Shown: one piece after another, positions 1-10,810 of the stretch
Layout: each line of letters opens with the position of its first letter
Position numbering within the stretch: the first letter of the stretch is position 1
DNA from: Mermis nigrescens
Taxonomy: Eukaryota > Nematoda > Enoplea > Mermithida > Mermithidae
Assembly: GCA_036768485.1 (NCBI GenBank)
Contig: JAVLUZ010000150.1
Span: forward strand, 3,702,218 to 3,766,217
DNA length: 64,000 nucleotides
Direction: 5' to 3'
Position numbers and translations under genes: made by a program
Notes under the pieces: model-generated
The model's database searches: none
Seen by the model: only the letters and a program-made list of their open reading frames with translations
Told to the model about the DNA's origin: nothing

Positions 1-648
1 AGTTTCATTCTATACAATTCTATATCACTAGATTGTATAAGGCATGTAAGCTGAGCTGTGTAAAAGCAGGTTAAAAAAAGCGTCAAAGGTTTCTAATGTT
101 ATAACGTTACGCCAAAACTTCACACGCTCATTACACAATCGGTATTTAGTGTAACCAAAAAGTCTGCAAAATCTTTTTTAATTACCTATCCTTTAAAAAA
201 ACTGCACCTCCCAGATGTGTCCCGTTATAGCTGCAGGGGTAGACGTATGTTAAGCGTACCCAAGTATGTAAATTATAGGAAGGCGCCGACGCGCTACCTA
301 AGATTAAAACGAAGCCATTAAACCGCGATCCATAAATAGAAGTTTAATATTGCCTCGAAAGGTCAGGGGAAATTAATGAAAGCTGAAAATATACTCACTT
401 AAAGCTTATAATTGGAAATGCAAAGCAGTATAATTAGTTTTGTATGGGTGCCGTTGTATATAAGTAACGTAGCTATTGCTGCCAGATTTAGTCGAATGCA
501 CCTCTTGTCTCTTTTCAATGTAGTTCACTGCTGGAAAGAAATAGTGCCGTTTTATTGCTACATGTAGGCTGCCATTGTAGCAACTCTTCATTTAGCTAAG
601 GGCGTATTCTATACGACTACAGAATGAATACGTTTTTTAAACGAGCAT
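1..648. other. Intergenic, no gene seen
   Basis: AT-rich sequence with only short chance reading frames. I see no exon, RNA gene or repeat that I can name before the foldback-like element that follows. Confidence 0.5.
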
Positions 649-657
649 GAAAAATTG

Positions 658-815
658 GTCCCGTCTCGCTACACCCACCGTCCCGCTTGACCCACCGTCC
701 CGCTAGACCCACCGGAAGTCTCGCTAGATCCACCACGTGCATAATGAGGTGTCCCGCTAGACCCAACGTTTTGCGACCGTCCCGCTAGACCCACTGTCTC
801 GGAAGACCCACCAGA
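658..815 (-). repeat. Left terminal array of 17-bp repeats
   Basis: Seven or eight units of the GTCCCGCTAGACCCACC type, some separated by short spacers. It is the inverted partner of the array near 1785-1972. Confidence 0.85.
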
Positions 816-1784
816 GAAGAAAATTATGTACGCTTATAAGCAAAAACAGAAATGCATTCAAAGTGTATCCATTCAAGTATATATGTTTATTCAAATCTAT
901 AAATAATTAATTAAAAAATAATTACATTCAATTAACCACCTAATCAATTAAATTTAATTTTTAAATAAATAAATTTTGTATATTTTTGCATGAAATTGTG
1001 TATATAACAAATTATAACATACAAAGAAGATATGTGCGTGCATGTGTGTGGCAATGGTAAGTAACCAGTCATGGCCGATAATTTTTTAAGAATGAATTTT
1101 TATTTTTCATGTCGAGGAATACACTCTTGTCAAACACATTTCAGAGTGCATTTTTTGCTTATTATCGTAATGGTACTGTACTTCCTTGTATCCTCCGATC
1201 AGGGAATTTCCGTATACTAAGTAGGCACACAGATTGAAGCGTTGACACTGCATTCCGATAACAGTACAGATATGCACTTATGAATATGATGAAAAGCATG
1301 AAGGCATTTCACAAAGGCGGCTCAACAATAATCGGGCTGAGCGGATGTTGCAAATTTTCAGTAATAAATCGAAAATGTTAATTAGGTCATTGTCAATAAA
1401 TCCGAATCTATTCTTAAAAATAGGACTAAGGAGCGCTAATGTCCATGTGCTCACTTTATTTCATCGCTTCAAATACTATAAGAGAAATTTCGATTTCGAA
1501 TCGAGCCATGGATTTCGGTCGCGGTAATTTCTTTTTAATTCGTAAGTCAGCTATGTTAGTCTGTGAAGCTGATAATAACGAAACTTTTTTCGAATGAAGT
1601 ACCTATGGTAATTATATACATATGCACATTCATGAAAACAAACTAACCGCTTGATATGGACTATTGCACACCTCAAACTTGCTTCTTAATTAATGATTAC
1701 AAAAAATTTTGCAGAATTCACTTAAGCGTCTTGATAACTATTTTTCATTTCACGTGTAATATGTATGTCTTCATTTTTTCGTGT

Positions 1785-1972
1785 GGGTCTTCCGAGACAG
1801 TGGGTCTAGCGGGACGGCCGCGAAACGGTGGGTGTGGCGGGACACTTCATAATGCACGTGGTGGGTCTAGCGAGACTTCCGGTGGGTCTAGCGGGGAGAA
1901 AAAGTGGGTCTAGTGGGACGGTGGGTCCAGCGGGATGGTGGGTCTAGCGGGACGGTGGGTCAAGCGGGTCAC
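1785..1972 (+). repeat. Right terminal array of 17-bp repeats
   Basis: About nine units of the GGTGGGTCTAGCGGGAC type, the mirror image of the left array. The last three units are contiguous and exactly 17 bp apart. Confidence 0.85.
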
Positions 1973-1984
1973 AATCGAAAAATT

Positions 1985-3290
1985 CACTTGTGTTCGACTG
2001 ATTTATTTTTGTCCATTTTTTCCTTTGTAAAAAATCCATATAAATTATCTAAGCAAATTTCGCCTGAAGCGTCCCATTACGTGCATACATACAAATAGCA
2101 TGAATGCTCTCGGCGCTTTATTACCTATTATTTCTTTTTAGAGTCATAATCTCGACGTAATACAACAGTTGTCTTAATAATGCATATAGTATGTACATAT
2201 ATACAAACTTAACTTTTACATGTGATGTACACTATGTGTGTATGTACACGTTTTAAGAATCGAGAGAAATTTGAAAAATTGTGATTATGTCATGTCAAAT
2301 TTTTATCTTGAATTTGTACAAAATGTTTGATTATCCGTGCAAAAAGCCTCATGTTCGGTCATTACACAGAATTTTTCTATATTTCAGTTAAATTTTAGAT
2401 CGATTAAGATGACCAACTTTAGCGTCGTTGAGACGTTGGCTGATCAACAGGCTCCCTAAAACGTGACCAAAATATTCGTATGGAAAAAGGCGACTATTAT
2501 CTTCGAACGATCAATCATTTGAATCCCAAAGTTCGACCTTGTATTTTTGTCTTCTATTTTGACGCAAGCCCTCTTCGCAGTTCAAGTGAAATTGATAAAT
2601 TTTTATCATTAATTTTATCGAAGAAGTTTAGAAATTTAGTTTTGTTAGAGTAACAGATAAATATTGCTCAGAGGGCTTCAAAGATATCCAATTGTCAAAA
2701 AAGGCGAGAAAAATGGATTTTTTTAGCAAAAATACCTGTTTCACATATATTTATATAAAATTAACCTCTATCCACTGGTTGCACTGATATCCATAAATTA
2801 TGAAAAACACGAAAAAACCTAGACGTCGAGTCTGTTGAGCATTGAGCTGGGATTCAGATCACATGTGCACTAAAATGTATGCATGGCGGGGGGTCGTTGG
2901 AGAATTTCCAATATAAAATAGCCATAGAATTGACACGAATATTTAAATGGGACAGAAAGTACGCAAATAAAAAGTTTTTGGTTGAACATTTTCGCAATAA
3001 AATTTAGATTTTTATCCGTGTTCAGCTTTAGTTTTGTTCAATTGTTTCCAGAAAATATTCTCTTCCGTCTTTCTGAAAATCTTCACTTCTAAACCCCCAC
3101 TTGCGTATCTGCTTCATAAACCCCACGACTGCTCGTGCATGACGAGTTTTTCTTCAAAATTATTGCAGCTTTGTCTTGTTCACTTACTCGAAGCTGAACT
3201 TTTTGGACGGCTAAGAACTTTGTAGCATGATGTTTTATTACTTTTGGGGCAACAAAACGTCGCTGGATTAATCATTCTGGGGTCCCGGGA
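1985..3290. other. Intergenic, nothing recognised
   Basis: AT-rich sequence. I found no coding exon, terminal repeat or structured RNA. Confidence 0.4.
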
Positions 3291-3560
3291 TTCAAATTAT
3301 ACAATTATGCGCAGCATGGCCGGTCTGGAGGGGGAAGGGGTCAGCCGAAGAGCTTTTCTGCGCCAAAATGGCCTAAATAATTGGTATAAGTGCTAAAATG
3401 GCGTAGAAGCTGAATTAATAAAAAGTTTCTGACCGATTTTAATCACTGTTGCAAAAAGTTTTTTAGACTTTCACCTATCTTGGTCTTAATTTTGCAATCC
3501 CTAGTTTTTTCATTCTGGAAGTCTGTGTAAACTCCCGATCCGCCACGTGCATGTACGGTT
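3291..3560. repeat. Dispersed repeat, family B
   Basis: It has the landmarks shared by other copies at 25440-25700, 26105-26600, 30690-30990 and 44400-44670. These are a 'tgcgcagcatg' end with a G-rich stretch and 'gtcagcc', then 'ccaaaatgg', 'ggtataagtgctaaaatggcg' and 'accgattttaa', then a 'cattctggaagtct' stretch and a 'gcatgtacg' end. There is no coding potential. Confidence 0.6.
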
Positions 3561-3565
3561 CAGTC

Positions 3566-6500
3566 ATTTTCTACAGTATTTTTTAACCTTGTATATTAAA
3601 ATCGCTCGGAGATCAAATTTCCTTATTAATTTAATTCCGATTTTTTCACTGCTTGACGGACGATCTATCTCGACCGCTGATGAAGAAATCGGATGTTACA
3701 GCAATAAACAATTTTAATTAATGCCTAACAGGTGAATTCGTGGACTTAAAATTAAGATTACAAATCAGTTATTATAATCATAAAGTCATCAGAGGCGCTT
3801 GATTATTTACAAAATTATTGTGAAATATGAGCTACGACGAGCATGTATGTCAACTGATGAATTATATCTATATAAAATTCTCTTCCTTTGCTGTCATCTC
3901 TTAATCACGTGACATTCCCGTGATTCTTTTAATCACATTAGTAATCTTTAGCCCTATCATGTATTCTAGGAACTCGTAAACGAAGCACACCAATTTTTCA
4001 AAAGAGTGTTTTACTTTTTGCCTCGGTCTTGAATTTTCATGAACACTGGTTCATCGAGATTAAAGTTGAAAAAATCCAAAAGCCAGTTTTTGGCACTTGT
4101 TTACTTGAAATTTGAGTCACAATTCAATAATTATTTTGACATTCGATTTACAAAGCACTCAACGGATACATTCGTTGAATGTTCATAATTTAAATTTGGC
4201 ACTGATGTGAAATCATTAAAAAAATATTCTTATAGAAAAATACGTTCGTTGAATGGAAGTATTTAGCTTAAGTCGATGCATAGGTAATAAAAATTGATAA
4301 AAATTTATGCTCTTATCGAATTCGCATAATGAAATTTATCTAAGTAATGAATCAGTAGCCATTTTTACTTATGAATTGACTACATTCATTTTGAATTTAA
4401 CATTTTCGTTGAATAATATTAATAAATATACCGTATATACATATATTCTTCATCTCAGTGAGTAATATTTTGTTACTCTACGAGATTTATTTAGCTTATA
4501 TTTAATGCATTAGAAATATAAAGTACATATAGGCTAAATTTTTGTCAGCTTGATTATGCTAAAATGCATTCGACGCCCGCTTGTTTTGATTAAGTTATTT
4601 AGCTGATATTTTTGCAACTTCATTCATGCCATTTTTGATTAGAAGATCTCTGACGTTTTTCAAGTCGGATTATCATGACAGTCTTGAATGTAAAAAACCG
4701 GTTCCTTGCTTGCTTGCATGCATGCCGAGGTATGTCATAAAAACAATTGATTTTTTGAAGAGATTCAAACAGAATATTTTTGTATTACACACTTCTCTTG
4801 TTTCACCTTACTCTTACTCTTCGTTTCCTTGTATTCATTTATACGAGCTGGAATTTTTAATTAATATATTCGTAGGTACCTTGATAAATATAAACTGTCG
4901 TGCTTGAATTGTCGATCTTGAATTTGTACGAGTTCTATACTAATTCAGCAATTATATTTTAAATTATTCCTAGCGGTCTCCCCTTAGTCTTGTTTTGCAC
5001 GTATTAAGAGATAATCTCATGTGAGGTTTTTTTCTGAGAGAATTCTCTCCTTATTCTGATCAAATCGATGTAGAATATATAGGTATTTTTTGTGTCATGC
5101 TGTGCTGTGTATGCAGAATTATGAATGTAACCTTTTTAAATGTTGCTCCAATAACGCAAGGGCTAATTGTAAGCTCATTTCTTCCATATTTTATACCAAA
5201 ATTTAATTAATTTTCTTGTAAAAACCGTTCGAATCAACAGCAAAACTAGCGATCAGCTGCATTCTTAAGATAGTACATTACTATTATTTATTATGTATAA
5301 ATTATTAGGTATTATATCTATTTATTATTGTCACGAGCGACGCGATTTTACGCTTCATGTTCATATAGTATACGTAAGCAATGTCTTAATGCAATATGAT
5401 TTAAAATATTATAACGTCCTGAATTTTTTCCGAAAATTCTAATAATTTTACTATAAACGTTTATGTTTATCTTAATATGCGAAAAGGCAAAATCGAAGGC
5501 TAACAAAGCGGTTCTATGCAATAGCATGGTCAAAACCAGTTAAAACTGGTTTTAAGAATCAGACAGAGAAGCAGACGTCAGCCACGAATGGAAACTTAAT
5601 ATTAATTAAGCTTCCCACACTTAGAATATCAGAAAAACACGAAACTGCGCGCAAAATATACCCAAAGTACTGACATTGTTTACTAACTTTTGGGTCATCT
5701 GAGTAACTTATTGAAAAGATTATTACTCGAGGTCAAAAGCATAAGATGTAAGTTGACGAAAAACGCGCATATATGCAGACAGATGCAAATCGTTTGAGCA
5801 CCTGAGGTGAGCAAAAGATATCCAAAAATGAGTCATCAAAACAACATCGATGTGCGCCTGCCGATTTTCCTATAAAAGCGGCGCGACTCAAAGCTTTGGC
5901 TCTTCCTACCTTTGTCTTGCGTCTGGTCATTGCCTTGTCCCAGCCTGAAGTCCCGGTGTCAGCCTTATTGCATGCATTAAAAGATCATAATCACCGGCGC
6001 TTTAGCTAATCATAGCTAGCGCAATCGAAACACACAGTTATGCTTTCTTTTCCGCCTAGCTTAGGCTCACGTCGAATTATTGAATGATTTGGCTGTTTTT
6101 ATTTAATTCTCAAATAAAATAATAAATTTCTTATTCGTTGCCGTTATCCTATCAATACATGCAAACGCAGGATTGCCCTCAAACCTAATTCATTAATAGA
6201 CCACGCAAACTTCAATTGGAAAAATCGAGCATAAATTGGCGAGTTTAAGCTAAAAGTTGTGAACAATTATTATGGCGGGAAGTGGGCGTGACATTATTTA
6301 TTGTTTATCTATTATTCCATCATCCATTAATCTGTTGCTGATATATATTTACAAAATCGTATTATCTTTGTAAAAGTGTTACAATTACCTAACGCGATAT
6401 TAGAGTCGAACAAATACTGTCCGAAACCACAGCGATTTCCCTACCGGTCAACGGATGAACCGCTTGTTTTTCAGCTTTTTTGTTTTGGATTTTTTCTAGA

Positions 6501-6660
6501 TGATAAGATGTTTGGGAACGAAATTTTTTTTGCCTTGAGATTATTTAATTACTCATCTCCAGGAATTGCATTACATACTTTAAAATTATTATCCAAATTC
6601 AAACTTTGCACAATCGAAAAATGAAAATCCATCGATTTTTGTGATTCTCCAGTCCAGAGA
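3566..6660. other. Intergenic, nothing recognised
   Basis: AT-rich single-copy-looking sequence. Short reading frames are present on both strands but none has family similarity or supporting splice structure. Confidence 0.4.
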
Positions 6661-6689
6661 TCTGCTTGCTTCTTAAATAGGTATGAAGA

Positions 6690-6780
6690 CTCTGGATCAC
6701 ACATGGGCGTGGGGGTCTGGATCAGACATGCGCGTGGGGGTGGGGGTCTAGATTAGACATGCACGTGGGGGTTTGGGGGA
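6690..6780 (+). repeat. Short tandem repeat of a family A terminus
   Basis: Three successive copies of a GATCAGACATGCGCGTGGGG-like segment. The same segment appears singly at the ends of family A copies elsewhere, so this looks like a local amplification of an element end. Confidence 0.55.
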
Positions 6781-6845
6781 TGTAGCAAAATGAAGACTAA
6801 AAACGGATACAAATAGAAAAATGTTCTTCAAAAGTGCTTCAAATC

Positions 6846-7140
6846 AGGCCCGTATCCAGGATTCGGCCAAAGGGGGGGTAGTCGGACCATACCTGGTTTG
6901 GGGGTTTGGGGGTATGCACCCTGAGAAACCAAAATACCCCTCCCAGAAATCAAAATACCCCCCAGAATTCAATTTTTGAAATTTGTTTGCTTTTTTCGCA
7001 ATTTTTTGATGTCAATGGATAGTGCTCGATGAGAAACGTTGAAAAATAGTGTTTTTTCGCCATATCACCATTTTTAAGGCCATTTTTTGACCTTCGAAAA
7101 AATCTTGCATCCCCCAGAACTTTGGTGCTGCCCACCTCTT
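6846..7140 (+). repeat. Dispersed repeat family A, copy 1
   Basis: Landmarks in order are a G-rich 'gggggtttgggggtatgcac' start, 'ccagaattcaattttt', 'caatggatagtgctcgatga', 'gaaacgttgaaaaat', 'ttttttgaccttcgaaaaa' and a 'ggtgctgcccacct' end. It is preceded by 'caggcccgtatccaggatt', which matches hAT-like termini seen at 29382 and 53119. Confidence 0.75.
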
Positions 7141-7149
7141 GGGCGGACC

Positions 7150-7645
7150 CTATATAAATTGGTCTATATCACGGAAAACTCGTCGGGATGGCTCGCAAAA
7201 CCGCGTTTTTTGACATGCTTTAATCATTTAGATCATAAAATTCAAACTTTTTCTCAATAAAATTTTTAAACCCAGAAGGCTACAAACAGTGTCTTTGTTT
7301 GGTCGCGTTGGACCAAAATGCTGGAAAATACTTAGCATACGGCGCGAAGCGCCTAACATTTGAAGATTTTACGACGAAAGCATTCAATTTTTCCATCATT
7401 CCATGCATTATCTTACCTTTCAAAAATTTTTCCAGGCCAAGGGGAAGCGGTTGCCTCTCTGCCCTTTCAAATACAGCCCTGCTTCAAATTGATCTGAAAC
7501 TGTGTAATACCGTAGTTTTAACGCTATTTTAGTACTTATACTAGTTTTCGATATTATTTTGGACCGAAAAAGCTCAATTTTTGAACCTCCTGAGACTAGC
7601 TGAGCCATCCTCCCAGATCGGTCATGCTATGCATCTATGGTCTGG
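7150..7645. repeat. Mosaic of other dispersed repeats
   Basis: It contains the GGCGCGAAGCGCC palindrome near 7340, a 'ttaccttt..ccaggccaaggggaagcgg' stretch also seen near 57170, and a family B end ('catgctatgcatctatggtctgg') near 7622-7645. Reading frames here are interrupted and I read them as transposon-derived noise. Confidence 0.5.
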
Positions 7646-7780
7646 CTGGAGTACCCCCTGAAGCCGGCGGATCCCCTCCTGAAAATCGATGAAAGCCCAG
7701 AATTTAATTTTCGATGCTATTTTTGACAATTTCGCCCCATCGGACTCCCCCAAGAATGTGACTGCTACCCACGTATAATC

Positions 7781-8046
7781 TGGACCACACGTGGACGTGG
7801 AGGGGTTTGGGGGTATGGACCCCCCGAGAAACCGAAATACCCCCCCCCTCACCCAGAATTCAATTTTTGAAATTTTTTTGTTTTTTCGCAATTTTTTGAT
7901 GCCAATGGATAGTGCTCAATGAGAAACGTTGAAAAATAAAATGGTGTTTTTTCGCCATACCACCATTTTTAAAGCCATTTTTTGACCTTTGAAAAATCTT
8001 GCACCCCCTCCCCCCTCAGAATTTTGGTGCTGCCCACGTATGCTCT
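7781..8046 (+). repeat. Dispersed repeat family A, copy 2
   Basis: All landmarks of the family are present and it is in the same orientation as copy 1. Confidence 0.8.
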
Positions 8047-8370
8047 GGACCTCCAGAATCAAACCTCCCACTAGAAGTCGAAAGATGCTCTAAGCATAAA
8101 ATTCTCCGAATTTTTGTTTTAATCGCGTTTTTTCAATGTCTAAGCTCGTTGAGGAACGTCGAAAAGTATGATTTTTGCCCCAACAATAAGTTTTTCGGCA
8201 CTTCAAAAAATACTGCTGTCAATTCCTATCGTGTCCTATCCATTGAATTAAAACCAAGAGGAAATTTGGAAAAAATGAAAAGCTTCTAAAAATTGAATTT
8301 CGGGATCTGCAGTTGGTCTGGCCCCCCTCCAACCCCTCTCCTCATCCCCGACACGCCCACGTGTGTTTGG
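8047..8370. repeat. Repeat-like tract next to family A copy 2
   Basis: It continues with 'tctggacctccagaatcaaacc' and ends in C-rich text ('cccccctccaacccc'), similar in style to the ends of other repeats. No gene is seen. Confidence 0.35.
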
Positions 8371-9479
8371 AACGCAATCGCAGCTGATAGTTAGCTGTGT
8401 ACACAAGACAGGTCGGTACCAAAGTTTTTCATGCAGCTCACATAGTTAATCGGTCAAAGGTTGGCGATGTTGAATCGTACGCTCCGATCTAGACCGAGAA
8501 TCGAGCAATTGCTGAAGATCTAAAGTTAACCTATTACAATGTCACAGATTCTTACTTCCTTTTTTCGCAGCGTCCCTAAAAGTGCATAATTCCAGTAGGA
8601 TTTTTCACATTCGGTGCGCTGTAACGCGTTTAATAGCTTCCGTACCGTACATAAGAAAAAACTCGGCACAACACGTTCATTAAAAATTCGGCTCAACTGA
8701 CCGTAGTTTGCATTGTATTGTTGGGACGCGCGCCCCGTTAAGCCGCTTGGTTCGAACCATCAGCTTGATGGCGAAAACCTTTTTTTGGGACTTTTTTCAA
8801 GGAAGAGGAGGAGGGATGCTGCCACGGCGACAACACGAAAATTTTCAATCCAAATACGCGCGCAGGCTCGAATGTTTGTATGAATAAATAATAAATGATT
8901 CAGTTTTTCTCCGATTTTAGCTCATGCGTGTAAGCCGTCTGCGCGATTTATGTTCTGAGCTATTAGGCGAAGTATTACCTTGATTGGAAAAGCTTGCACT
9001 GCAGCAGCACAACAACAATGTCTAGTAGTACTGTGCTTTTTGTTAGCTAATGTGAATGGATTGTATAATCACCGTCTCTCTTTCTCGGCTCTGCTTTTTA
9101 CGCGTTAAACTATACGAGGCCCCCTTATGTACGTTGCATCGGATCGTATAGAACGAGCCCAAGCACGCTGCGCATGATTATGCGCCATTTGAGCTTTCGT
9201 CACGCGGATTTTTTGTAAGAAACCGGATCATCTATTTAGTTGTCTGGATAAAAACGCTACTTTTCAGCTAAACGATTTAGCTACATAAATAAATAAATAC
9301 CCACTCGAAGTTCGCGAGCTGCGCTTTGAAAAATTTCGCATTTCGGCTACCTACTTGCTTTTATTATTGATACAACAGTCGGCGTCATCGATTCTCAAAC
9401 ATTTGATAAAATTGCTATTTTTTGGCAATCAAAACGCAGGCGGTGGTGATTTCCACAAATTGGTTATAATAGAAATTCG
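8371..9479 (+). promoter_or_regulatory. Putative promoter and 5' UTR region of the PDE3 gene
   Basis: This repeat-poor tract is richer in CpG than its surroundings (for example near 8725 and 8850) and leads directly to the first coding ATG. An in-frame stop at 9447-9449 lies upstream of that ATG. No convincing TATA box or initiator could be picked by eye, so the transcription start is unknown. Confidence 0.35.
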
Positions 9480-9656
9480 ATGCCAATTACGACGGCGCCC
9501 GGGACGTCGGCGGCCGGCGGCGGAGTCGTGTTAAGGTCGACGGCTGGTCAACAACAGGCTCCCCAAATTGGGGTTCAGTTCGTCAGGGAAAAACACATCC
9601 TGGACGATCGCCGGACTTCGCTACCGGCGGGTCCGCTTACGCAATACAAAGCCCCT
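9480..9656 (+). CDS. PDE3: PDE3 exon 1 (N-terminus, phosphorylation-site region)
   Basis: It encodes 59 residues from the ATG at 9480 and ends at donor CCCCT|GTAAGA in phase 0. It is clearly more GC-rich than its surroundings. It starts with a Gly/Ala-rich segment and ends with DDRRTSLPAG. RRxSLP is the PKA/Akt-type site that precedes the catalytic half of vertebrate PDE3, and the next confirmed exon begins with the segment that follows that site in PDE3, in matching phase. An in-frame stop upstream supports this start. The link to exon 2 across 11 kb is inferred, and extra exons between them cannot be excluded. The open frame continues past 9656 only into a repeat, so I end it at the donor. 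Confidence 0.7.
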
Positions 9657-9719
9657 GTAAGATATTCTCTTACCATACACTTGACAGGGGGTATGGGGCA
9701 TCCCCTCAGTCACCCAAAG

Positions 9720-9977
9720 TTGGTCGTCCCCATAGGTGGGCGACAACACAATACTGGGGAAGGGGGTGTGCAAGATTTTTCAAAGGCAAAAAAATGGTCT
9801 TAAAAATGGTGGTATGGCGAAAAAACACCATTTTTCAACATTTCTCATCGAGCACTGTCCATTGGCATCAAAACTCTGCTAAAAAATAACATTCTGGGGG
9901 GATTTTGGTTTCTGGGGGAAGTATTTGGCCTTCTGGGCGAGTGCATACCCCCAATCCCTTAGGCCGACGTGTGGTCG
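9720..9977 (-). repeat. Dispersed repeat family A, copy 3
   Basis: Reverse-orientation copy starting only about 65 bp after the exon 1 donor. It reads 'ccataggtgggc', 'gcaagatttttcaaagg', 'atggtggtatggcgaaaaa' and 'tcatcgagcactgtccattg', and ends in a G/C-rich terminus. Confidence 0.8.
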
Positions 9978-10528
9978 TCCCCATCCCTCCCCCAAACTTT
10001 AAAAATTTTTGTTTTGATCCCGAAATTTCAGCCAAAGCTTACGTTTTTTAGCCATTTTTTACCATTTTTTGGCCGAAAAGTGGAATTCATGCCCCCTGCT
10101 CTGACAACGGCCGAGGATTCTCTACCCGAAATGTCGAGTCTTTACATATATGGGCCATACACAAGGTCGTATTTAAGAGAAAATTGGCCAAAAATATTTT
10201 TTGAAAGGTAAGATAATGCACGGAAAGGTAGGGAAATAGCATGTCTTTGTTGATAGAAGATCTTTGAATTTTCGGAGCTTCACATCACACGCGAAGTATT
10301 CATGATTTTGCCTTCAGTGCGATCAGTAAGCGACACTCTTAACAGCTTGCTTAGAAAGAAGAAAATTTTTCTTTCCAAAACTTCCGAATTTTATTATCTT
10401 AATGCATAGTGCACGATGAATGCGACGAAAAATACGGTATTTACTAGCTATCCCATCATAACGAACGAAGTTTTCGAGATTTAAACCAATTTATCGTAAG
10501 TCTGTCCTTCCTTAACCCTCTAGGGAAT

Positions 10529-10660
10529 GACAATGGGTATTGCTCAATGAGGAACGTTGAAAAATGGTGTTTTCTCGCCACACCACCATTTTCAGGACCA
10601 TTTTTGACCTTTGAATAATCTAGCACCCCCCCTCCTATTTGGTGCTGCCCACCTATGGTG
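10529..10660 (+). repeat. Dispersed repeat family A, copy 4 (truncated)
   Basis: Only the 'attgctcaatgaggaacg' to 'ggtgctgcccacctatgg' half remains. Confidence 0.7.
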
Positions 10661-10810
10661 TTTAGTCGTCTATTTTGTTGAGAGAGAGGAGAATAAAGGG
10701 CTCTATTTTTAGCCAAAAATGTCAAAAGCAAGCTGTCGCCCAAAAGTCGGCGTGGGTGGGGGGGTAATCTCAATGCTTGGCCAAGGATGGGGACGGCTGG
10801 TTTTTGGTAG

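Larger units (their letters stand above)
657..1976. mobile_element. Foldback-like element with terminal inverted arrays of a 17-bp repeat
   Basis: The left end (about 657-815) is an array of the unit GTCCCGCTAGACCCACC. The right end (about 1785-1972) is the mirror array GGTGGGTCTAGCGGGAC. Irregular spacers are mirrored too, including the one containing CATAATG and the one containing CGCGAAAC or its complement, so the two ends form a near-perfect inverted repeat of roughly 170 bp. About 950 bp of AT-rich sequence without a convincing gene lies between. GAAAAATT occurs directly outside both ends (649-656 and 1977-1984) and may be an 8-bp target-site duplication, although its AT-richness makes chance possible. 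There is no transposase, so it would be non-autonomous. The architecture resembles Drosophila Foldback elements; sequence homology to them is not claimed. Confidence 0.75.

Noticed and set aside
5733..5995. Possible tiny first exon on the minus strand (MTRRKTK then GTAGGA)
   Set aside because: The donor is good and the peptide basic, like the start of some ribosomal proteins, but no second exon could be found to the left, so it cannot be supported.
9657..9803. Continuation of the exon 1 reading frame
   Set aside because: After 9656 a strong donor follows and the frame enters a reverse family A repeat at 9720, so the extra residues are read-through of intron.
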